From NCBI GenBank assembly GCA_032622095.1, contig CP136066.1, forward strand, positions 58,064,609 to 58,128,608: 64,000 bases of DNA, in the 5' to 3' direction. This DNA is from Siphonodentalium dalli. Its lineage: Eukaryota; Mollusca; Scaphopoda; Gadilida; Siphonodentaliidae. A program made the position numbers and the translations under genes. The notes under the pieces are model-generated. The model was given only the letters and a program-made list of their open reading frames with translations, was not told where the DNA came from and ran no database searches. This document shows, one piece after another, positions 21,449 to 35,224 of this stretch; the stretch's first letter is position 1; each line of letters begins with the position of its first letter.

Positions 21449-22857
21449 CAGGGGGGGGGGGGGGGTCTGCAAAAAAAATTCCGTATATAGGGCCGGGGTG
21501 GGTGGGTGGTCCAGAGGCGGAAAAAATCGTGCTTGTAATTTTTTTCCGAAATGTGTTTTTGTCAAACAATTTACAAATACTGACCATGTAATGTTGTTTG
21601 TAAGCATGTTAGTACCACGTTTGTTGGTATATATAGGGCTATATAGGCAGCTATAGTGACTCTTTAGACCAGATTTAGCAGCATTCTGGATTTCACAGGA
21701 TGGTGGCCCACTTCACAGTGGACCACCGTAATAGCTTTCAGGAAACTTATGATCAACGGAAGAAATATTTAGTAACAAAATTAATTTATTACCCAGTTGT
21801 ATAACCTGAATAAAAGTAATAAAACCAAAAAACTGTATCACAAATTGGATACTACATGGTGAATACCCAATGATGACTAGATATCATTAAGTTGATTAAC
21901 CTTACTGTTGCATAACATGACATTGAAAGCAGTCATGTTGTGAGCCACAATGCATTATGGATTCACTAGATATATATAATATTATTAAAATTGGCATTAT
22001 GGTTATAAAGTCATCTAAATGATCTGTACAAGTTACACTACAACTAGGTATACTGACCCAATGTATTACTGAATTATGCTAAGGCTGGTGCATTCAATGC
22101 AACAGATAAAATTATATCTAATTTTGTGGAAAACCAAACAATTAAGCCAGGCCTACAAAGTAGATAATCTTGATCATGAGTTGCTATAGTGGAGATTCAG
22201 TCTTTAAGAATGTTTGTACCGACGGACACACGGACGGCTCGAGACGTCAACTATATACCCACCGACTGATATTAGGGGGGGGTATAATAACCATATATCT
22301 ATGTGTATACCTAACCAAAAACAATTCCCCACCCCGGTGGATAAGACTAAAGAGTTCTTTGGTCATACACAAATAATTGTGGAACCCCTGACCTATTTAC
22401 CACCATTTACACTGGCAAGTGTTCTCTGTCAGACACAACACACTCGATAAATTAAGGCTATAATTGGGTCTAGGGCGATTTTTGACATATAGTGTACCTA
22501 CACAATGCTTTATTATTGTTGTTAGATACTGAAAACACCAGTAAGCACCTGGAAATAGTTTTTATTTTTCATTTTTCTAATCTGTGTTCACCAATTAAGT
22601 ATGCTACTGCTTGAATCGTATTGGTACACAACAGGAGTTTGCACCAAAAAAGGATTGAAAGGCAGTTAACACAGTTATTGAAGAACGGCAAAAAAACTCT
22701 GAAATTTTTATAAAAACATGAGAAATGGGGGGTGGGTCCCCAAAATTTTGGAGGAACTTTTTTTTTTTTTGCACAAATGGGGTGGTGGGTCCCTCGCGGT
22801 CGGAAAAAAACTTTTTGGGCCCTATATGTGCAATTTTTTTCCAGACCCCCCCCCCTG
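21449..22857. mobile_element. Second CAGG...CCTG element, 1.4 kb
   Basis: It begins CAGGGGGGGGGGGGG then TCTGCAAAAAAAATTCCG and ends TTTTTTCCAGACCCCC...CCTG, so the inverted ends match beyond the homopolymer. The flanks carry TTCACTG at 21442-21448 and 22858-22864, a perfect 7-bp duplication. No transposase frame is seen. The inner ends share 'ggaaaaaa' and 'aattttttcc' with the element at 18310. Confidence 0.72.
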
Positions 22858-22864
22858 TTCACTG

Positions 22865-23611
22865 GTGTTAAAATCAGGGATTTTAGGCGATTTTTCCATT
22901 CTGGTGGTCATTTTGGCCGCCATCTTCGATTTGAGTGAATATTCCTCAACTTACATATAAGAGGAATCCTAGCTCGACTATCTCCTGCACATATATATGC
23001 ATGGGTGTTGTTATGACAGCAATAACATTCATAGATTCGAAACAGACATCGCATTATTAGCGTCGATTCGGCATTGATTGGGTTATACCGGCATTTGTGA
23101 AAAAGTGATACCGGACAAAATATCCAGCAAGGAATATAAATTATATTATGGTCCCTGTGTGTTCGCCAATGACTCCTCTATACGATAAATGTATATGCAA
23201 TTTTCACATTTTTGCGGCCATATTGGATTTTGGTTTCGGATTTTTGGCTAATGTGTGAGGGTTGTATATTAGCATAATAATATTAACGAATCGTGCGAAA
23301 AACAAGACCGCATGCATGTGATATCGTCTTTACTGTAGCGGCGATCAAAGAGACCTGTTGCATATAAACAAAATGGCCGACATGATGAACGCCATCTTGT
23401 CTGGAGTCTTTGCGGCCACTTATTTTTCTTGTTAACCGAAAAGAATTATAGGAGATATTAAGAACGAAAATTAGTGGGGTGAAGTTGAGTCCTGGGGGTG
23501 CAGAGGATGACCAATGTCTCAATCCCAATATCTCAGAGGGATCCCAATTAGCGAACAGATACCACATTCCGCTTGAACTATACAATAGTGACCCGAATAG
23601 TAATGCCGACA
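22865..23611. other. No gene seen
   Basis: Contains 'ggccgccatcttcg' and 'cggccatattggattttgg' words typical of repeats and one 118-codon minus-strand frame without recognisable features. Confidence 0.4.
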
Positions 23612-24016
23612 TTAACCATTTATCCAACAAAACGGCCAAAAACGCCCAAATAAAGCTTCAACAGCCTAAAATATATTCGGTCTGTCTCAATAACACCATA
23701 CAAATATGGATATCATTGGAACCGGTTCATTGACCACATTGTGACGGTTACAGTTATGCCCTGTGCCAATGCATTCTCTTATATATGCGAGTCGACCATA
23801 GGTCGCCTCGCATATATAAGAGAATGCATTGGCCTAAAACAATTCTTTTTTAACACTTTTTACCATTTTCTCTTACATTCTTTAACAATTTTATAATTTT
23901 TTCTTACATTCTTTTAACAATTTTTATAATATTTTTCTACATTCTTTGACAATTTTATCATTTTTAATATGTGTTAAGCCAATGCATTCTCTTATATATG
24001 CGAGGCGACCTATGGT
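23612..24016. repeat. Family B element, long type, right end lost
   Basis: Same layout as 533-932 with an expanded 'ttacattctttaacaatttt' spacer. The copy stops in the second hairpin at 'gacctatggt', so it is truncated. Confidence 0.82.
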
Positions 24017-24502
24017 GGGTTTAACTAAAACTGGTTATCACATAATCTGCTATCAAATACTCGTATGAAAGTTCTCAAGCAGACACTGTAACTGACCAAT
24101 TTGATCAAGAATGGTTTGGCTCCATGACTTAAAATCGTAGATATAATTACTTATCCACAGACTCCCGATTGAGGGTGGAAAAATCAACACAAATTAGAGA
24201 GACTATGCAATATGTGCCAAATTGCTATTGGAAATGAATACACCTTGGTTATATATTCAATGCAAAATATTTGATAACATTAAAGAGAAATTAATTCCTA
24301 GATATTACTGAGAGAAGCCAAATAGAGAGAGCTTCTGAACACTTCTACCACGCATACAGAATGTAATGTAATCTTAAAATTTTGATCTAAGTCTTGTGTC
24401 GGTTACAATTCATTCTTCATTATTCTGAGAAACTGAACTAGCCATATTTATTTGGAAATGACAGTGTGTATTGACATGACAGTGTGTTTTGTTAATAAAT
24501 TA

Positions 24503-24508
24503 TTTATT
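24503..24508 (-). terminator. Polyadenylation signal of alpha-tubulin
   Basis: AATAAA on the minus strand, 53 bases after the stop codon, within an A/T-rich 3' UTR. It is followed by GT-rich sequence on the minus strand. A second AATAAA-like match lies in the same stretch. Confidence 0.6.
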
Positions 24509-24560
24509 TGGTCAGAGTCCGGAACATACGAAGCTCAGTATTCTTTCAGAACAGTTAGCT

Positions 24561-25718
<1,158 letters not shown>

Positions 25719-26275
25719 TTAGGAAGCCGAAATTAAATGAAAACTGAAAAAAATTCGTATATGCATGCAGTTACTCAAAATGTGTATTAAAAATTGGTAC
25801 ATATAATTATTTAACCCTTTGATTCATTTCTGTCATGTTAGACTGCTTGTTTATCTTATTCTCTGAACACCAAAGAGTCGTTATAGTGTTTGTCAACCTG
25901 GCATTATTTCTTATAGTATCAGATCATCGCTAAAATGACTACTGGAACATCCAAAGTCTATTTTAAGAACTTATATATAATAGGAGAATTGCATTTTTAA
26001 CATGTTTCAAATGCTAAAAATGATAAATATGGGCAATACTACATATTTGTATATGGATGGAACATTTTGTTATTTTCTAAACCAAAGAAGTGGGTTATCC
26101 TTTGTCCCTAAACTGAGTTATCAACACACACAAAGCACAACCAAATCCGATGATTCACGCCCAAGTTACAAGTGAATTACAAGCTGAAATGTTCATACAG
26201 AGACAAATTCGCACATTTCATGCAAGTCAAACAAAGGCCGTAACTTGGGTAAAATTTAATGGACGAAATCCGTAG

Positions 26276-27075
26276 TAACATAACATAACATTTATTAGCA
26301 TAAAACACCATGTAAGGCAGTATGCACTCAATAACAATATTAAATAAATACAACAAGTAATATACAACAAGTGATGTAGTTATTTCATTGAATATATAAT
26401 TTGTTATTTAGTATTTCATATACAATATAATATATATAAGTGCCTCTTAATACTTTAAAATGAAAACTACCTTATATACATTTATATACATGTATAGGAT
26501 GCAACCATGCAGTTTGGTTGAATATTGCTCTACATATAGTTGCTACTGCTGGGATCTTCGATCAAAACATTTTCTAATCAAGTTGCATATTTTATAACAA
26601 GAATCTGGTTTTTCATTTTTGAGAATCAAATTGAATTGCCGAGTTTCTGACATAGCGCTAAATCCATTATATTGCACTTTCATTACTTCATATAGTTCAT
26701 TTCTCAAATCAGCATATAACGGACATTTCATTATAAAATGAAATTAATCTTCAACTAGTTTCTGTTTGATCGGACAATGTAAACATATTCGATCTTCAAT
26801 GGATTTCTTCTTCGGTTTGAAATGTCGACCCTTTTCAATGGATAAATTGTGGTTACTAATCCTTAGCCTTGTAAAACGCATTCTATCTTCCACACATTTT
26901 GTTCCAATAAGATATTTCTCCATAGAATAGTTATCTTTAAAAAGCCTATAAGTTCGCAATTTATTTACACCACTTTTCTTGTTGTCATCGAAGATCGATT
27001 TGATAAATTCGGCGACGTGTTCATTTCCTAATTTTTGCTTAAGAAGGGTAACCATTTGATGATAAATCCTCATTG
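26276..27075 (-). pseudogene. LINE C-terminal remnant in alpha-tubulin intron 2
   Basis: It lies in the intron between tubulin exons 2 and 3, same strand. It reads RLRISNHNLSIEKGRHF, RICLHCPIKQKLVED, then a TAA, then FHFIMKCPLYADLRNELYEV and ends ICNLIRKCFDRRSQQ. The C-x2-C...H-x4-C knuckle and following segment match the remnant at 11.5 kb. The 3' end is AATAAATGTTATGTTATGTT, a (TGTTA)n tail. 5'-truncated with one in-frame stop. Confidence 0.78.
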
Positions 27076-27127
27076 ATGCGTATTTTACGTGAGTAATTTT
27101 CAGATATTAAGTTCAGCAAACGGCCTA

Positions 27128-27478
<351 letters not shown>

Positions 27479-28240
27479 TCATAGTCAGAAATGGTAACGC
27501 CATAAAGATCATATTATTAGGCATATATAAAATATATAATATTGTGGTTTCATGAATGCACTACCTCAGAATTCCGTTAAATCAACCAATCCTTCAAATT
27601 ATTACATCAACTACAGCTTATAATTGAAGGTTTCTCATTCACCACATAAGAAACCCTCTAAATGCTGATCAAAAATCTACTAATCGGATTAAATACACCC
27701 CGATACTTCGCAATACGACTAATTTAGTTTACATTCCAACTGAGAGATACTTCATCAGCAATGTTAGCTGTTATATCATGCATTGTGTTCCCGCAATAAA
27801 ATCTTCAGCCATTGTTCACACCTAAATATCAAAAGCAGTTGACGCGGTAATAAAAGTTACATACTGCAATGCTGAGACATCCGCGAAGATATATCCGCGA
27901 TACATACATACTGCCAAACGTTTAACCGGTACGCATTATAGCGAGTACGTTATTAATCAAAGTTCCCCCATAGCTCCTATGACACCACCTGTGACCACCA
28001 GATATGGTACCAGATATGCCTCGCAGCATACATCCAGAGCGTAATAAATGGTTTGCATGGAGGATTTTTTTGTTACTGTGTACAACGACCCAATGATAAA
28101 ATATATCTAATCGGGCCCAGATTAAATATTAATTAATATGCTAATCGGACACCAGGGGACACGGATGTACAATTATATATAAAATCTTTAAAACAAATCT
28201 TTGAAAACATTTAATCCACGATTAATCAGTATACCTTGAT

Positions 28241-28701
28241 TTAAAGGCACACTTAATTTTCGAACCCCCAGATTACATTATATAAAATATATGCCATTTT
28301 ATAAAACATTTGAAAGAGGAAGCTCCAAAACATTGTATTATTAACTTATCCGGTCGAATAAACTGTGAACATGTTGTTTTTGTTGAGTTGCCAACGCGTT
28401 TTGTCATCAAGAATGAAGTAAAAATCAGTATTATTTTCAATGCAGGTGGAATAACATTATATATTAATGATAGAGTTCTTCCCCTTCCATTGAAAACAGT
28501 TTGAATTCTGTTGCATTCTGGGTGACAGAGGGGGCAGGTCTTCTATTTATCTGTGGGCATCTTCTGAGACACAGATGTTTCAGATAGTGGTGAATTAATA
28601 GCATTTTAATCATATTTTATGGCATAGATTGTTATTAAAACCGTATATCATGTCACTATAAAACAAATAATTGGCGACTCGAAAATAAAGTGGGCCTTTA
28701 A
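28241..28701. repeat. Family E element in alpha-tubulin intron 1
   Basis: TTAAAGGCACACTTAATTTT to AAAGTGGGCCTTTAA. A 64-codon frame at 28310-28504 (plus strand) reads EEAPKHCIINLSGRINCEHV, similar to the minus-strand frame in the 5774 copy. Similarity between two copies reflects repeat homology and is not proof of a protein. Confidence 0.8.
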
Positions 28702-29218
28702 TATAGTGATCGTGCAGGTGTGTCGATCCCCTGTGGTTGGGGTTAGATATTAAACAATATCTAATTATCCCTCCGATTAAGAATTTATTTATATGTAATC
28801 CTATATAAGAATATAGGGCCTGGCAAGATGATATAGAAACAAAGGATGGCGGATGAATTTAAAGATATATTCATGGTTCGATACCTCAAATCACGACAAC
28901 AGTATAGTTAATAAATTCTTATTTAGCAAAAAAATGTAACAGTATTAGATACATCTATAACTCTTAGTTTACAACATGCATCGACGAGAAATTATTTCGG
29001 CGAGCCATCTATACACGGATACACTTGAAAGGGAAACTCTTTTCCAAATCACACCAGTAATATACTTCCGTTATCATTTCAACAACAATAACAACAACAA
29101 CAACAACAAAACGCTCTTTAAAAACGCTCTTTATATAAAAAAAAAGATTCAGTTCTTAATATCTACGTTACATAGTCAGTATAAATTCTTCTAAAAAAAA
29201 AAAACAGTCTTTACTTTA

Positions 29219-29408
29219 TGGGGACCATCAATTCGTATTGGGTAATTATTTCGTCAATATGATCATCATGTTGGGTCCGTGGTCATATCAGTATTAAGGT
29301 TTATATATTGTAATGGTGGGCCCGATGGCGTGTACAGTACCCAATTAAGTATCAATAGATGGTAAAAATGACATCACTAAAAGTACTCCATACGAATTGA
29401 TGGTCCCC
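29219..29408. repeat. Short inverted-repeat element fused to C-like copy
   Basis: Ends 'tggggaccatcaattcgtat' and 'atacgaattgatggtcccca' are perfect inverses. 190 bases, in alpha-tubulin intron 1. The right end continues into family C sequence without a gap. Confidence 0.72.
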
Positions 29409-29800
29409 ATATAATCAGATTCCAACAACAACATTTTTTTAAATGCCTTTTCAGCTATCAGAATCGATTAATTGCCCAAAAATAATGCTAACCACAGTCA
29501 ACTATAGTATAAAATTGCCCGAAACGTGTTATTTATCAACATGTTGTTCGATGAAAATTTGCCTTATTGTCAATACAAAGCTTCTTGATTTTACAGTTGT
29601 CCATCTTTATCCGCAATTTGCCGGTCCGAGACCGACGACTTTTGACTGGGCTACTAATAAGTCTCGATGGTGAAAAATAATAGATTTCAAAAATCGATAT
29701 CTAATAACTCTGAGCTTTGATAGGTGGGTTCCTCGACTCGAATGAATTTTTTTTTTTACCCCCAAATCCAAATAAATAGCAATAGAGGGGCGTTTAATTG
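29400..29800. repeat. Family C-like element, lost ends
   Basis: It holds 'cagattccaacaacaacatt', 'ttcctcgactcgaat' and 'tttacccccaaatccaaa', matching C. It lies at the 5' end of alpha-tubulin intron 1 and is fused to another inverted-repeat element at 29219-29408. Confidence 0.75.
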
Positions 29801-29851
29801 TCATCATAACGTGTATATATGTATAATATTTAAGTAAAAGTAAGTACTCAC

Positions 29852-29854
29852 CAT
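29852..29854 (-). CDS. Alpha-tubulin, exon 1 (start codon only)
   Basis: The minus strand reads AACATG followed directly by GTGAGT, a strong splice donor, so exon 1 codes only for Met1. An intron straight after the start codon is a known feature of many animal alpha-tubulin genes, and the next exon begins exactly with codon 2 (Arg). Intron 1 spans 27461-29851 and holds an E element and a C-like element. Confidence 0.93.
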
Positions 29855-29942
29855 GTTTATTGGTTAGAGGTGGTCACGGCGAAACGTGGAGTTTAAACGT
29901 GAAACACAGACAGCAAGTGAAATCAATGATCGCGCACGCCTG

Positions 29943-29949
29943 TTATAAA
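29943..29949 (-). promoter_or_regulatory. Possible TATA box of alpha-tubulin
   Basis: The minus strand reads CTTTATAACA about 90 bases upstream of the start codon. If used, transcription would start near 29915 and give a 5' UTR of about 60 bases. This rests only on the motif and its spacing. Confidence 0.35.
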
Positions 29950-29989
29950 GCAAACAGTGGCGGTCGCCAGGTGACAGTCACAACAATCC

Positions 29990-31030
29990 GCGCATTACGT
30001 CACCCTCGTCGAATCGGCTTACATTCCGAATTTCCGAGGAATCGACGGAAAGTACCGAGGTTTCTGATTGGCGCCCAGCATTGCCAAAACACAGGGCCTG
30101 TTATAAATCTTTGTATGGGAGACAACGCGACAGTCCATTATTGGCATTGATACAATCCCAACAAAGCTTAATGTCTTGTATGTTTGCTCCCGCCTTTGTC
30201 CCTTGCTTTGCTCTACACGTCGTTTTTTCAATAGGTAAAGTGTTGTGTTGAACAAGTTCTACTTGGCAAAAAAGGCTATAAGCGCACGATACAACGCGGG
30301 GAAAACATGGCCACAAGCAGTACACCCTGCTAAATTTCGAATTTGAATCAATTGGCGCACCCTGCAGCCAGCTTTTATTGGAGAACTTTTTCTCATGTGG
30401 ATATTTTGGGTCACCGCTAGATGTGAGCCATATTTCGTTCTCAAACTGTCCTTGTGAAGACATCACTGCCAGCGGTGATCTTCAATTTTACTATTTTTAT
30501 GGCTAAATAATTTGGTTGATACTACAGACGACACCCCTTGTCCGATCGTCACCAGATTCCACAATGATCTTCTGGATAACCAGCGTGAGAGTAATCTAAT
30601 TTTCCCGAATTTCGTTAAAAAACATTACCACAGGCAGCAATTTGGTATCTTACTCTTTGATCCTCTTTTGCATGACTGAATTGTTTAGCAACTGTACAGA
30701 CATATCCCTCATCTGAGTGTCACCAAACTTCATATTGATCTTCGGGCTGACAACTAGATGGGAGCTATCGAATGCTTTGAATTTTTTTTGGAAAACATTG
30801 TCGCCAGAAGTCATCTTCTATTTTGGTTTTTATATACATGTATATCTCTTCATGCGGATAGCCAGTATTACGTAGGTACTTCAACTTTCCGCATTCCTAT
30901 CATCATTTGAAATATAAAAATTTACCTGATACATGCACCCTTCAATTTTTTTTTCGTCGTATCTATTTTAATGACCCGCATGATAATATTGATACAGATA
31001 TACAGGTATTTAGTTTGTAACTAAATCTAG
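29990..31030. other. Alpha-tubulin upstream region, no further gene seen
   Basis: Moderately GC-rich near the tubulin start. From about 30480 it carries repeat-like wording ('gtcaccagattcc', 'gtgtcaccaaacttcatatt'). Confidence 0.4.
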
Positions 31031-31044
31031 AAATATATAATAGT

Positions 31045-31560
31045 AGCTGGTGGACCCGACTTCGTCCGGGATGTTCCCCTCTGATTTTCGGAGAATTGCG
31101 CGATTTAACCTTGAATTGACTATTTTAAAGGTGAAGGTCATGTCGGGGTCACGATTTGACCCGTCCAAAACACTCCCCGGACAAAAGTCACGACAAAAGT
31201 ACCCGTCGAAATCCGCCCGGCTTTACCCGATTTGACCTTGAATTGACAATTTTGAATGTCAAAATCAGGTCAGGGTCATGATTTGACCCACCCGAAACAC
31301 TCCTGGGACAAAAGTAACAGTCGGTATCAAATTTCGTTGAAATACTTCCGTTTTACCAGATTTGACCTTGAATTGATCTTTTTGAATGTCAAAGTCAGGT
31401 CGGGATCAACATTTGACCCGTCCAAAATATTCCCTGGAAATAATCACCCCTATAGGTATCAAATTTCGTCAAATCTGTCTGGCAGTTTTCCCGGCCATAG
31501 CTAACAGACAAACAGACAGACAAATGTCCAAAATATATATTAGACTAGCTGATGTACTCG
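31045..31560. repeat. Tandem units of a retroelement 3' end
   Basis: Four units of about 120 bases with 'gaccttgaattgac', 'gatttgacccacccgaaac' and 'ggtatcaaatttcgt', ending in 'aacagacaaacagacagaca'. Two 'tagctg(g)...cgacttcgt' words flank it. Confidence 0.7.
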
Positions 31561-31647
31561 ACTTCGTTCGGGCTAGTTAGGGATTTTTTTGTGATCGCCT
31601 CCATCTGGACCACTGTCGGATACCCGTTTAGGTTCGGACATTCCAAG

Positions 31648-31676
31648 ATGGCGGCGCCAACTAAATCAGATAAACG
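31648..31676 (+). CDS. Possible short first exon (weak)
   Basis: ATG in the context CCAAGATGGCGGCGCC, with nine codons (MAAPTKSDK) and then CG|GTAAGTG, a strong donor. AAGATGGCGGC is the core of YY1-bound first exons in animals. However, similar 'gccgccatctt' words occur in repeats at 22.9 kb, and no second exon can be tied to it, so this may be chance. Confidence 0.22.
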
Positions 31677-32176
31677 GTAAGTGTATATATTGTCTCCAAG
31701 CAGCAATCAACGACATATTTCGGTGATACACCTTGAAACAGTTATGTAGGAATTTGTATGCCCAACACATACGGAACACGCCTTTTGCATAACAGGCATG
31801 TGAATTGTTGTATTTGGCGTGTCAATTCGTCATAATTTTTCGAAATTTTATCGAGGCGGCGAAATGTTCGCTTTTTCGTATTTTTCTGGCCTTGGGCTCA
31901 TGCATCCGCAAATTTATGTATTGTTGTGGGTAGATTAGGTCACCACACATCTTCGGAATGCAAAACCGGCGATATTTTTATTGTCTAACTCCGAAAAACG
32001 ACCTTTGAAAATTTCAAAATGTTCAGGTTCGGATTCGCAACATTCGCGATGATTTTGTTCAGGTTATTAAGCAGGTCTGGTTTTGCTCATAGGGCGGAGT
32101 TGTGGGAAAATGGCCGTTTACATTTGGGTCTAATTCTTGTTGATCTTGTTAATTGTTACCTTTCTCAACATATATA

Positions 32177-32353
32177 ATGAATCAGCTCGATGTGGACCAG
32201 ATCCTATCAACAATAGCCCGTGTTGTAAGAAGTTCGGAACGATTTTTAACATATGATGATGGAAATGAGCAAATTATACAAATAAGACACTTAGTAAATG
32301 CAATAAACGAAACTGCGTGTAGCCTACACTACATGCTGTCAAATAACAATTGA
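32177..32353 (+). CDS. Short unrecognised open frame MNQLDVDQ...
   Basis: It starts at an ATG giving MNQLDVDQILSTIARVVRSS, continues ERFLTYDDGNEQIIQIRHLV and ends TACSLHYMLSNNN with TGA. It is 58 residues of plausible helical composition with no known motif. It sits upstream of a retrotransposon remnant on the same strand. It could be an unspliced gene fragment, retrotransposon debris or chance. Confidence 0.2.
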   Translation: MNQLDVDQILSTIARVVRSSERFLTYDDGNEQIIQIRHLVNAINETACSLHYMLSNNN

Positions 32354-32593
32354 ATCAAGTCGTGAATTAATTTTACTTCATTCATGCATGCAGTTAGCAT
32401 TTATTAAGATGCCAATTCGGATTCGAAACATTTTCAATCTCGGCATGCCGAAAACAAGCCACGTGGCAAAGGGGACGTACGGAGTTAGTCTTGGAGTCAG
32501 GAATGCCCTGGTTAGTACGGAGTTTGACTGTCAATCAAAACTTGCAGGAATATACCATTACAAAGAAGGGGACTATCGTTTCAAACCAGATGA

Positions 32594-32780
32594 ATTGGAC
32601 TTAAGTCCAAATGAATTGGACTTAAGTCCAAATCAATTCACTAATTGGACTTAAGTCCAAATAATTGGACTTAAGTCCAATAATTGGACTTAAGTCCAAT
32701 TATTTGGACTTAAGTCCAATTATTTGGACTTAAGTCCAATAATTGGACTTAAGTCCAAATAATTGGACTTAAGTCTAAAT
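32594..32780. repeat. Palindromic tandem array, nine units
   Basis: Nine copies of TTGGACTTAAGTCCAA, itself a perfect palindrome, with 2-14 base joints; the last unit is degraded. It sits inside a LINE remnant. Confidence 0.9.
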
Positions 32781-32783
32781 CAA

Positions 32784-33212
32784 TCAAAAATGTGAAAACG
32801 GCTTGCCATACGAAGCACACTTCATCTTACATTGCCCAACATATCGAACGTTAAGACGGGAATTATTTGAAAGCATCGGCGAATATTAGTAGCATTGACT
32901 GCAATAACGTAACTGAAGAATATTTCCTTAACATTATCTTCCGTTCATTCGATCACGACATCACGCAGAATATCGTAAGGTATATATATACCGCATTCGA
33001 GCAACGAAAGAACTTAGTGTCTAATGCCAACCTCAAGCAGTAACGATTTACCCTATAAACCTATGTCAGTCGTATAGCCTTGGCGTACCACATTACAGTA
33101 CGTAAATATTTGTTTTATTGTCTATGTGAAATGATCATGTATGTTTCATTTGTGTTTTATGTTAACCTTCAATGTTGAAGTTGTGACAATAAAATATTAT
33201 CTTATCTTATCA
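32784..33212 (+). pseudogene. LINE C-terminal remnant with (TATCT)n tail
   Basis: It reads KCENGLPYEAHFILHCPTYR and TLRRELFESIGEY, then after a stop and frame change NIIFRSFDHDITQNIVRYIY and TAFEQRKN. This is the same H-x4-C knuckle and helix seen in the remnants at 11.5 and 26.5 kb. The 3' end reads AATAAAATATTATCTTATCT. Immediately upstream sits a palindromic tandem array that replaces the expected rest of the knuckle. Confidence 0.7.
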
Positions 33213-35224
33213 ATGCGTGAACCATTAGCATAGCTTCGATATTAAGTTTGCTATTTGATATTGAAGTTTCATAATGGCTTCATTTACACAGTTTGATTCA
33301 ACGTATATACATCTATCTTTGTTGGTTATCGGAAGTGGCCTAACGATCACACCTGGTTTTTTGTTTAAAAACTGGCTCTATTTTTGTTTATATCTAACGA
33401 CAGTCACTTTTACAAGATGCATATATACACACAAAGGTATCTTGAAAATCGTGATATTCAGAAAGAAGCTATATACGTCATATACGTGTTACATGGCGTT
33501 TAACAACACAGTCCTTTCTCATCGGAAGCCATTTTAGCACTGAAGAGATAGCGAAATTGAGATGGCTTGTGGTGCGTAGTAACCGTAACCATGCAGTCTA
33601 CTGGTGGGCGGGGCGTGCAGATAGGTCCATTGGGGAAATGGCAATGCAATCGAAACTTGTTTGCTTTTCAACGAAGACCTAAACAATTTTACTCGACAAA
33701 CGCGCTGACTTCGTGAGGCAATTATATATATATATATATTTTTTTTTGCACAATTGGTAAAACAAATGACATATTGACGGTAAACATAATTCAGGTAATG
33801 CTTTTCTATTAAAAATGTATGGAACAAAATGTTTAATGTAGAGGTAATTTCTCAATATTAATTTTGTATGTCTTGTATTCAGTTTTCTGTCAGTTTATGT
33901 ACTTTACAGATGTGTGTATACTCAGGAATCAGTATAGGCCTACATTGTAGATGTGCCGTCATATAGGCAAAATCGGACTCATCATTCGCTGATATCACGA
34001 AAAAAAAAACCCGAACTTGCATTTATGCGCAATTATACAATTGTTCTTCCAAAATGGGTAACCAAAATTGGTAAGTGGTGTCTACCATGTACTACACGAG
34101 TCCAGGTTGGATGGGCACCAAACCTAGCACACCAGAATGACAGAAACCAAGTCAGAGTGATGCACTGACAGGTTGACCGAAGCCTTTTGAAAGTCAAATA
34201 AGGAGGAAAGAAAGAGCGACCGACTGTTTTCACACAATACTGTCGGGCCCAAAATGTACGGGCAATATAAAAATGTGCATATTTGTTTTGATTCATCCTA
34301 TATAGAATATAAACTACCAGCATCAAACTGAAAGTATTCAAAAGTCAACACTGTATGTTGTTGTCTAGATGGGGTATTTTACTGAAATTAACCATTATAC
34401 TATTGACGCTGCGTGTGTGCGCAATCCGAGTGAGATGTGTACTATACTAAGAAGCTTGTCGATTTCATCATGTCCATTTCATTCATAAAAATGTCATCAT
34501 GTCGATTTCGACGTCATCGTGTAGCTTTCACCATCGACCGAATTTGCGATAACATGAATGTATCTTCTGCTTTGTTCATATATAAGTATGTGTTTCTTGT
34601 CGATTCATGAAATAGAAGGATATCTGAGGATTATCAGATTCACGTATGTACTCGGTAATATTATGATAATTTAAACGCGATATAATAACGTTTGCTTGCA
34701 TCAAGAATTTCGATTTCGATTCCAGTATTGTCCCCAGCCCAGCCAGAGTGATTGAGATTTTCCCATTGCACGCGACATTTATATTTTATGCCACGCCATT
34801 GAAAATATTTGACAGTCCATAATGTTATAATTATGTTTTTAATAAAATGTAAACCGCGGCTACGAATGAATTTCACTGTGCATGATTCCGATAGTAACTC
34901 CCATCAAGACGCACATGTTTATTTCAGATTTAATAGGACATTAATGCTTAATTAAGCCGACCGATCTGCTGTGCGACAAAAGCGCTCGCAAAAATTCAAA
35001 ACAGCAGTGTCGTATTAGATAATAATTGGTGACGTCACAAAATCAGATATAGTCTATATATACGACCAAAGCGTCCGGCTTTGGTTCCTTATTAATTACT
35101 GATTGTAGTTGTTGTAAATACTTCTAAATGCTTGAAATGCTTTTTATTGGAATTATAGGTTGTAGTAGATGCCTAGATTACACCGTGATCCTTCTTTCTT
35201 AGGACAAACGTAAGATTATTGTTG
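33213..35224. other. No gene seen
   Basis: A/T-rich; several frames of 65-102 codons on both strands lack motifs, splice context or consistent composition. Confidence 0.4.
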
